The translations under genes and the position numbers were made by a program. The notes beneath the pieces are model-generated. The model was given only the letters and a program-made list of their open reading frames with translations. It had not been told where the DNA came from and did no database searches. Below, piece after piece: positions 40,201-50,400 of a DNA stretch of 64,000 bases. The DNA comes from Paraspadella gotoi (taxonomy: Eukaryota > Chaetognatha). The DNA lies in the NCBI GenBank assembly GCA_051294375.1, contig CM119264.1:15587473-15651472 (forward strand), read 5' to 3'. Position 1 is the first letter of the stretch. The number at the start of each line of letters is the position of its first letter.

Positions 40201-43200
40201 TTATCATTAATCAAGTTAATTACTAATGATAATGCTTTTAAATTATCATATTTACCTATTTTTAAAACATTCATTCACAAAAAATATTAGTTTAGGGCTT
40301 AAGCCAGGGGTGTTAAAGAGCTAAAATTTCTAAATTGTCTTTTTTAATATTTTCAAATAATAATTTATTATTTTTTTAAGGATTACATATTTTAATCATG
40401 ATAATAAAAATATTTGAAAATTTTAAATGGTTTTTTAAGTTAATTAACATAGTTAATTAATTTTTTTATAATTAAAAGCATTAAAAACTATTGTGACCTA
40501 TTTTTAAAAAGTTTTTTTTAAAAGATTCATCTTAAAAACAAAGCAGTTCATAAAATTTTTTAATCATATAATGAAATTGTTACAACAAAGATATAATTAT
40601 TCAAATGATATCCACTATCCAGATTTTATGCGATATCGCATAGAAAATAATAATTTTGTTAATGAACTGAATAATGTTCTAGTTATAGCAATTTTACCAA
40701 AATTAAGTTAAGGGTTAGTGTTTGTTTTAACATTTGAGGTAATTGTAATTCAGGTTGAATAAGTAAAAGTGAGCATTATGATCAACAAGGTTGTTGTAGT
40801 TATACCCAACTGGAAAGTTACAGATGGGAAAAGTTTTATGGGCGATGATAGGTTCAAGGTTCATGCTTGGCCCTGGATGCAAAGCGGAGGTTATGGCTAG
40901 GGGAGGGACTTACGTGGGATGCTAGGATAGAAATGATTTATATTTTAATTAAAATTTTAATTTAGACTTTAGAAAAACTTTTTTTCATTAAAAAAATATT
41001 TGTTAACATATTCATTGTTTGATCCTTTCTTTTTGTTGTTTTTAGAGATTACAAAGAAAATTTAATGAATTTGTAACAACGATAAAAATAAAATTGTTAA
41101 CAAATTTATTAAATTTTTTGTTAACATAAATTTTTTTTATAAATCTAAAAATGTAATAAACAAGTTCAACACAATGTTTATAATTTAAACTTGTTAATAA
41201 TTTGCTAATCAAGTAAATTAATTAACAATTAACAATATTATTATATATTAAAATAGTATTTAAATGATTTTATAAATTAATTTAAATATATGAATCGGAC
41301 TATAAGAGGTAATTATTTTTAATTAATCTTTTATAATCTTAACTTACTTTTCCTTGTGTTTTTAGATTTAGTGAGAAAAACAAAACTTTGTTAAACAATT
41401 ATTTAAAGAAAAAAGTAAAAAACAATTATTTTTTAAAAATTATTGTATATTAAAGAAAAATTATTTTATTTAATAACAAAATATTTGTATATAGAGTTAA
41501 ACCAAACTATTACTCTTATCCGTACAAAATTTATATTCAGATATCATTTTTTAAATTATTTTTTAAATAAATTTATATAGTATAAAGTAAACATTTTTTT
41601 ATAGTAATATCCGAATATTATTTAAATAATTTTATCTTATAACAATTATATTTTGTGATTAAAAGTTAAAATTAATTGCTTTGGATCATAGAAGTTTTTG
41701 GGTTTTCAGTTTTAAAAAACATTATTAAATTAATTGATTAACTAAAAGCTGTGGTAAGTCGCCTCAAAGCATTTAAAGATATCAAATATTTTCATTACCA
41801 TAATTAAAATAAGTTATTTTTAAAAAAATAATAAATTATAATTTATAAATATTAAAAAAAAATATTTAAACATTTTAGCTCTTCAACACCTTGGCTTAAG
41901 CTAAAAACTAATATTTTTTTAATGAATGGTTTTAAAAACAGTTAAATAGGATAAATTAAAATCATTATCAGAAGTAATTAACTTGATTAAAGATTATTAT
42001 ATTAAAAAAATTAACTGGAAAAAGAAAAAAAATGGTGAATTTCCATATTTTGACTCTTCAACACCCCTGGCTCGGGCGAAAAAGTTTTTTTTTTAAATGA
42101 AACTTTTTTAGTTAAAAAGAGCTTGGAAAAACGAACAGAATGACACCCAGACTGGTTATCTAATTAAAACTTTGTCGGATTCAAATGTGTCTAATAAATA
42201 CAATATATGATATATGACCTCTTGTGCCTCCTGAATTTTTTGAATTTGATATATTACTATTAGCCATAGCCAATGAAATTTAAATGCTAATGTATACAGC
42301 GTTAAAATAATCTATCATGACCATAGATTATGGTATTAAAATTACTATATAGAGCAAAAAATATTTTTTTAAAATCTTAACATTTTTTGATGGATTCTGA
42401 TAGAGCATAAAAAGTTAAACATGAAATATAATTACAGCTTTCAAAAATTCTTACGTTTTCTAAGTGAAAATAAAAAAAAAATTTGGCCTTTCCTATCTAT
42501 AAATAAATATAAAAAAAATAATTACTAGGGTATAGAGCCATATTAGAAATTTTTTGTCCATTGAAAGTATTCTTAAAAATGTCTAAATATTCGTTTGAGC
42601 TTGTACTCTCTCTAAATTTTTGACTCACCCCATTGAGTGCGGCTCCCCCTAATACTATGCCCCAAGATAAAAAAAATGAAAATTCGCTCGCTCAATTTTT
42701 CCGTTCTATAGATTTTATAAAGCAGTTTGAAGCAAAAAAATTGAAAAAATAAAATTAAAAAGAATTCAGACTAAGCGCCGTGTTTATTTTCAGTAATTTT
42801 TAGTCAAGACCTTTATGGATATTCTTTATTCTGGCGGCGCTGGATAGCCCAAACACTGCAGTTTCATAAATCATCCATGGTTTTGTAATATTTACTGCGC
42901 TCCTGGTGCAAAAATTGCTAGGAACCAAAATTATCAGAAACCGCGCCCCGTCCCTCTTAACTGCCAGACGACCACCGGGCTAGAACCCCGGACATTTGGG
43001 TTGGGAGGCGAATGACTTGCCTCCGGCACCAATGGCCGCTGATGAACGGTTGGTGGATTTTTTAGTCCACCATAAGGCTTTATTTTTGTGTTGATTCTTG
43101 TTTAAGTTTTTTCATGCAAATGAAGTTTCTCCTTAAAATTTTTCCAACTGAAGTATCTCCTGCTTGAGTTTTTACATCTTTAGATATGTCTTTGACAGTT

Positions 43201-44380
43201 GGTAAGTGAGGTAAGTGAGAATCAGTCTTGGCAACATTTGTTTGAAATAAAACTGAATCAGAAATGATGGCGGTTTGGGTAGTTTGAGAAGAGGTTGAGT
43301 TAGGAAATTTTGTCCGAGTAGATTGATTGCAACTGGCCTTGGCTTTTGTGGTCTGGGTTGAAGCATTGGCTTGGGTGAAATAGGTTTGAGCTGAACTGGA
43401 GACAGATTGGGTTTTGAAAGGCAGAGGGGACAGATGTGTATTCTGCACCAAAGTAAGTAGATCCATTATATTCTTGTCCAGAAGTTTGAACTCCTAAATT
43501 TTCATATTTAAATGATAAATCATATGTTTCTTACTTAGGACTAAGCTCTGACGAAAAAAGTCAGAAGTTTTTTTAATATATTCTTATACCGGCCAATGTA
43601 GAATATTGCTATAGTTAAGTTTCAAAAAAATCCGACCATAAATATAGAAAATANNNNNNNNNNNNNNNNNNNNNNNNNACTCAGATAAAATCATTAAATA
43701 TCTCTAACAAAATGACTATTCTTCTATTATTTATGATCTCGACATTACAATTTTCTTTTCAGACAACAGCGTCCAAAAAATGTGCCTTTTGTGCCGGTTA
43801 TGTCGCGAAGACGTCTTGAACGCCTTTATGAACACCGTCGTCGCAGCCAGATGCCTAGACAACCCTCTGAAAATCAAGTAGGAATATTCATATATTCACA
43901 TTCAGTATTATCTGTTTCGTTATCCGAGACCGTCTGTGCTTTCGGTAGCGCTCCAAGTACTCTATCAAGCCACTCTAGACATCAGTCACTTTACGATCGT
44001 TTAAAACGGCTAATACCGCATTGTTTAATGTTTAGGATAACACTTGGCCGAAATGTTGTGTACCCTGACGGTCTGAGACGCTTTATGTGCATATGCTTCA
44101 TACCGTGTTTCATATGTTTTATATATTTTGAATGTGGAAATGCGATCACATGACTAGGAAGTCAATGCTTTGTAACTCTTGTCATAATAAATCAACATAA
44201 TGAATAATTTGCTAAAAGGTAAGGTGTCATTCAATGTGACAAGTGATTATGTTTATTGTTTCAACACATAAAAATACAGTCACGACATCAAAAAGTTATG
44301 CAGTAATAGTTCGAGTAATTCTTGGTTATTTCAGTAAATTCTTTACAAATAAGTGATTAACCAATAATAATAATATAATA

Positions 44381-44424
<44 letters not shown>

Positions 44425-47400
44425 TAAATAATAATAATAATAATAAATTATCATTTTTGAAAATAAAATAAGTAAGATAGGAGTCTACGTCGTTTTAGAA
44501 ATCGAGGAAGACTTTTCAATGGAGATTTTCGTTAAAATCGACTACCAAAAATGTCAACGCCCCTGGAAAAATTCGGTAAAAAATAGATGTAAAAAACTCG
44601 ATTCCGATCCTGTTATATCTGAAGGGATCGCATTTTTTTTTCTTGACAAATAAGTTATTTTGACATCAACACTATCAAATTAAATTGCAAAATCTGATTT
44701 CTCAACTTCAATACAATGTCAACGCATGTAAGGATGTTGTCATTTTACAATAAACTTCAAATTCAGGAATCCGATAGCCATATGTCTGAAGGGCTCTCAA
44801 AATTTTTCTTTACATTTTATTTAGTTATTTTAATATGATACTATGGTGGGTGAAAATCCACCAACCGTTCATCAGCGGCCATTGGTGCCGGAGGCAAGTC
44901 ATTTGCCTCCCAACCCAAAAGTCCGGGGTTCTAGCCCGGTGGTCGCCAAGCAGTTAAGAGGGACGGGCGCTTAACCCGCCTGTAACACGGTGTTACAGCC
45001 TGATCCGAAGCTCAGGGACTGCTTATATTGAACGGTTCTGTCACTAACACATAACAATAATTACTGTTTCTTCAATACCATCATGGTAAAGTGAATTAGT
45101 CCATTTTGGTGAAATTTGTATTTAAAGTAAAAGTAAAAGAGGAGCTAACGATCGGAATTTTAAGAGTTTTCAACCGGAGTCAGATTCTGGAAAAATCTTC
45201 TATGGCGAAAATCTTCAAAGAAGGGTGGATTTTCCGAAGATTTTGGTTAACGGCACCAATGGCCGCTGATGAACGGTTGGTGGATTTTCACCCACCATAG
45301 TATCATATTAAAATAACTAAATAAAATGTAAAGAAAAATTTTGAGAGCCCTTCAGACATATGGCTATCGGATTCCTGAATTTGAAGTTTATTGTAAAATG
45401 ACAACATACCTTACATGCGTTGACATTGTATTGAAGTTGAGAAATGCAGTCCATTTGAATTGGATAGTTTGATGTCAAAATAACTTATTTGTCAAGATAA
45501 AAAAAATGCGATCCCTTCAGATATAACAGGATCGGAATCGAGTTTTTACATCTATTTTTTACCCGAATTTTTCCCAGGGGCGTTGACATTGTTTGGTAGT
45601 CAGATTTTAACGAAAATCTCCATTGAAAAAGTCTTCCTCGATTTCTAAAAACGACGTAGACTCCTATCTTACTTATTTTTATTTTCAACAAAATGATAAT
45701 TTATTATCCTTAGTAATTATATAAACATTTCAGGTACTATAGAAAATCTTTGTTTACATAAGTGTTGGTAACGTGGTCTGTGGCCCTCAAAATATGACGG
45801 ATAGAGAGCTGAACTATGCATAGTCTGTCTAATTAGTTTTTGAAGTTACCTGAAATAATTGTAGATTGCCAAAGTTGTATTAATAAATCAAACAGTTGTT
45901 AAAATATTGCGTCTTACTCCCTTGAGATCTAAAAATGGAATGCACTTAATTCTCTGCCTCCTTCCCGTCTCTCTTCCTTTGTTTATCTAATTCACTAAAT
46001 GTTTACAAAATAGGAGCCGAGCTCGGAGAATCTACAGGATATTAAACTTTGAAACTAAGAAAATTTAGAGAGACAAAATTTGAATGAAAGTTAATTACTA
46101 AATTGGAGGCTAATTTAAATATTACTAACATAAGAAACATAATTCAATCTTTTCTCTTTCAGAATCTTTATTTTTTTTTTTTTTAAATACGGCCAAGTAA
46201 TTTTAAATTTAATTTAATTTCAAAAGTTGTTATACTTTTGACTAAGATTCTGATACAGAATAAAAAAAAATCCTTTGAAACGTTTGAGAAAAATTATATG
46301 GAAAAGATGCTCCATAATCAGTCTCATCGTTCTATCATTTTTGGTTCAAAAGATATCAAATCAAATCAATTTTTAGTCGGATCTGCTTTCAGCTTTCAGC
46401 AGATCCCGACTCTATAATTCACTTTGTCGGTCCGTCGGTCCGCCCCCTCAATCTTGTCGGGCATTCACTTATATCATGTCAGAACATCGAATTAGGATAA
46501 ATTATGCAAAAAAAACAATGTCTGTCCGTCTGTCCGTCCGTCCCACCTTAGCAAAAAACACCAATTACTTGTGATTGGATGGATGGATTGGAATAAAATT
46601 TTGTGTGTGGGTAGGGAAGTGTGTGATTGAGCTGGATATGAAGTTTCGATGGAATCGTCCGAGTGGAAATGAGTTTAAATGGAAAAAACAAAAAAATATA
46701 TTTAACTATTTGAAATTTTGTATTTGGGTAGAAAAGTGTGTGATTAAACTGGAAATCAAGTTTCGATGGAATCGTTTGAGTGGAAATTAGTTTAAATGGA
46801 AAAAACAAAGAACCTGTTTCACTAATTGATTATGCTTCTTTTTCTTTTTATTTTAAATGTAAATGCAAGATGTATTAATTAATCAAATAATTAATTAGTT
46901 AATTAATCAATTAGTCAATTAATTAATCAATAATTAATTAATCAGTTAATCAATCAAAACAAACATTTTGGATCAATTTAATTGCATAATTATTAATTAA
47001 TTAAATAATTAACTTGAATAAATTCATTAATTAATTAAATAATTAATTATTAATTAATTAATTACCGATAATGATCGTTGGCAGATCCGACATTGTTTGC
47101 TCAAACTTGTTTCATTACCAATTAAGTCAATTGGCCGGAGCTAAAAATTGAAGTGGAATCAAAAAGAAAATTTAACGAACTCAGATTTGTTTTAAAAATT
47201 GGGCGTGAAAAATGAACATTTTTTGTAGATTATTTTTCAATGCGTGAATCGATTGATTTGAAATGTTGCATCAACAATATTGACATCATTTCCTATCAGT
47301 AAATGTAAAAATATTTAAAATAACATTGTAAACGACCAGGTAACTTGTCTGTCTAACCGTTGTTAGGGATTTGCAGTATTCGACAAAATTTTTATTTCTC

Positions 47401-50400
47401 TATCGGCCGAAAAATAATAGGGAATTTGATACCACAATATTTGAAATATTTACTGTATGGAAAATACTGAAAAGAAAAATTTTACTTTTTGAATATAGGT
47501 AGTGCAAGCGTAAGTCTAACAAAAAATTGAAAAAGAATATTTTAAATAATAAAAATATTAGAATAGTACAGAAAGCAATATTTCTTTTTATTGTAGCGCA
47601 AAAACTAGGCTTTCCTCGCAAAACCTCTGGTTACAGGATATGCAAATGTATTTTCTTTCAACAAATTGATCATTGCTAATTCCCAAAAATGCGCCAGCAG
47701 CAGTTCTGGCGATAGTCATTTTATATAATCTTTCCTACTGTATATTAAGGCCTGTGAAAAATCAATATGTATGAAACTGATATAATATATTTATTAGATT
47801 TAAGATTTATCGTGCCTTTTTTCTGCTTACAATCATTCCCTCCTTTGCTAAATATACATGAATACCTGTAATTATTATAATGGGTAATTTCTTTATTATA
47901 GTCTTTATTTTTAACCAATTTCAAACATAAACCTAAAGAACCAATATCTGATACTTTTAGTAAAATTGGTCCACTAGCTTTTACATGGTGTTTCTTTGTT
48001 TCTTTTTATCTAGGATTTGAGATTTATTTTCGGTATTTGGTTTTTCTATGATTTTAAAGAAATAAAACCGAAAAATAATTGACTTAGAATCTGAGATTGT
48101 ATAAAAATAAAAGACAAAATAAAAGGGAGGAAAAGGAAAGAGATGAGGGGATTGAGTGGCGCAGTTTTACGTCAATTTATTCCATTCTATGATAGAGCAT
48201 GTTAACTTTTAAGTTTTTATATGGTTTTCTGATTATTTTACGCCATTCTAAGCCAAACCTGTATAAAAAAATGGTGGATAAATCTTTAACGCAACTTAAC
48301 TGAATAGTTTTGATTAGAAAATAAACTAAAAACCTTTACGCCACAAAATTAAATAGTAGTTATATGGTTTCTTGATCATTTTACGCCATTCTACGCCACA
48401 TCATTATAAAAAAATGCCGGATAAATCTTTAAAACCACTTAACTGAATAGCTTTTACCAGAAAATAATCAGAAAGTCTTTACGCCACATCATGATATCAT
48501 ATTAAACGGTTTTACCTTCCTTTCACGCCATTTTACGCCACAATTTCTTTCCGAATTTAAATATATAAATTTACATTTATTTAACTTGATAAATTTTAAA
48601 AATTTCATTTGAAAAATCATAAACGCTACATATTTAAATAGAAAATAATACGTTTTGGCGTAGTTTTTACGCCACCAGCGCCAACAAAAATGTAAAAAAA
48701 AAGAAATCAAAGCTGAATGCAATACTACAATATATTCTTAATTAGAAAAAAGCGTTTTTAAAAATTTTAGTTGAATATCCTTGACAGCAGTAACGAGGCA
48801 GGAAGATAACTGCAAATTGACGTCATTCAGTTGGCGTAATTCCCATATTTAAAAAACAAACTGCCAATTAATGATTAAAGTACACTTCGTAAGGCTTAAT
48901 ATAAGATTTAAATCAATCGAATGAAGAAAAAAAGTATGGTGGACTAAAATTCATCAGCGGCCATTGGTGCCGGAGTCAAGTTATTCGCCTCCCAACCCAA
49001 AGTTCCGGGTTTCTAGCCCGGTGGTCGTCTGGCAGTTAAGAGGAACGGGGCGCTTAACATGGTGTTACAGCCTGATCCGAAGCTCAGGGACTGCTTATAT
49101 CGAACGGTTCTATCATTAACACATATAAATAATCACTGTCTCTTCAAAAGTATTTTTAAAATTTTTGGGCAATACCCTACCGTTGTTTTTAAACAATGAA
49201 AAATCTTTGCATCTAAAAGATAAATCTAGAAATATTTTTAACTTTATGATTTTTAAAAGATACGTCTCCAAAATATAAAGCGGACTACTTGTTGTTTTCA
49301 ACCTTTTATACAGAATCAATGGAAGAAACTTCGACTTTGGTGGACGCTTTTCTTCGATTTGTGGAGGTGTTAAACCGCCTGCGTCGTCCTCTACGGAAGC
49401 CAAACAAGTTCATCCATAGCCTCTCTGTGGGATCTCCTCGCCGAGTCTCGGCCCCTCTTTTCGGTTTAACCCAGGTGGCCGTTCGACCTTCGCGTAGACT
49501 AAGTCAAGCGACACCTCCTTGGTTTACTGACGACGCAACATCTTTGCTCTCCCCAAACCTTTTATCAATAACCGAGGCTTCTTCCCCATCTTGCTCCGCG
49601 GCCAATTCTCCGGATGAACGCCAGAACAGGTTTAATTACCAAAATTTTGCCTTTTAGTAGTTTGCTGTCAATATTTATGTACAAATTACTCCTCTCTGTC
49701 CTCAGCGAATCTGACTTTTTATTTCCTCGATCTTCTTCTCTCAAAGAATGTTCGGCGGTGAAAACTGATGTCTCTTCCTCAGCACTCCCCCGTCTTCATA
49801 TTCATTCGGCAGCGTCTGAAATTTTAGACGCTTTCTGCTCTGCAACCGACGGTGTTAGCTTTTTACCTCGCCGACAAACTCAGGGCGGTGCGCTCGACTT
49901 GCCTGACAAGTGCTTTGTCTCGGCTGAAGCTGTGGACTGGGCTTGCGGACGCATCGACGGAGTTGACTCCATAGTAAGCGCCATCAATCTCTTTCAACGT
50001 TTTTTGGATGAGAGTTTGATTTTTCATTTGAGTGGTGGATTAGAATTTGTCTTTGGCACCTATTTTTACCACGTTGGCGATGGCAAAGATGTCAACAAAG
50101 ACTTAACGGCATCGTTTTGCGAGCTTTTGGAAGTCGCACTCGACTTAAGTTCTGGCGGCACTTTGGAAGATCAACGTCGTGATGAACGTATTAAAGTACC
50201 GCGGTTTTTATGGCCTCGTCTGCGTCAGACGGGCCCCTGGGCAGGGTCGGACCCATCTTCAGTTGCTTCGTTATCGAAGCACAGCTTAAGAAAACCCTCG
50301 ACTGAATCTGAAATATATTCGTCTTCACGTCAGCAACGGTCGCCAAAGCGCCAATGGAAGCAACAGCAAACTAGCTACAAGAACATCAATATCGATCCAG

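Noticed and set aside
49614-49700. Start of the large exon 16 ORF at the ATG at 49614
   Set aside because: Those first codons are exon 15 read in another frame plus intron; the acceptor ctgtcctcag at 49705 gives the phase-correct start.
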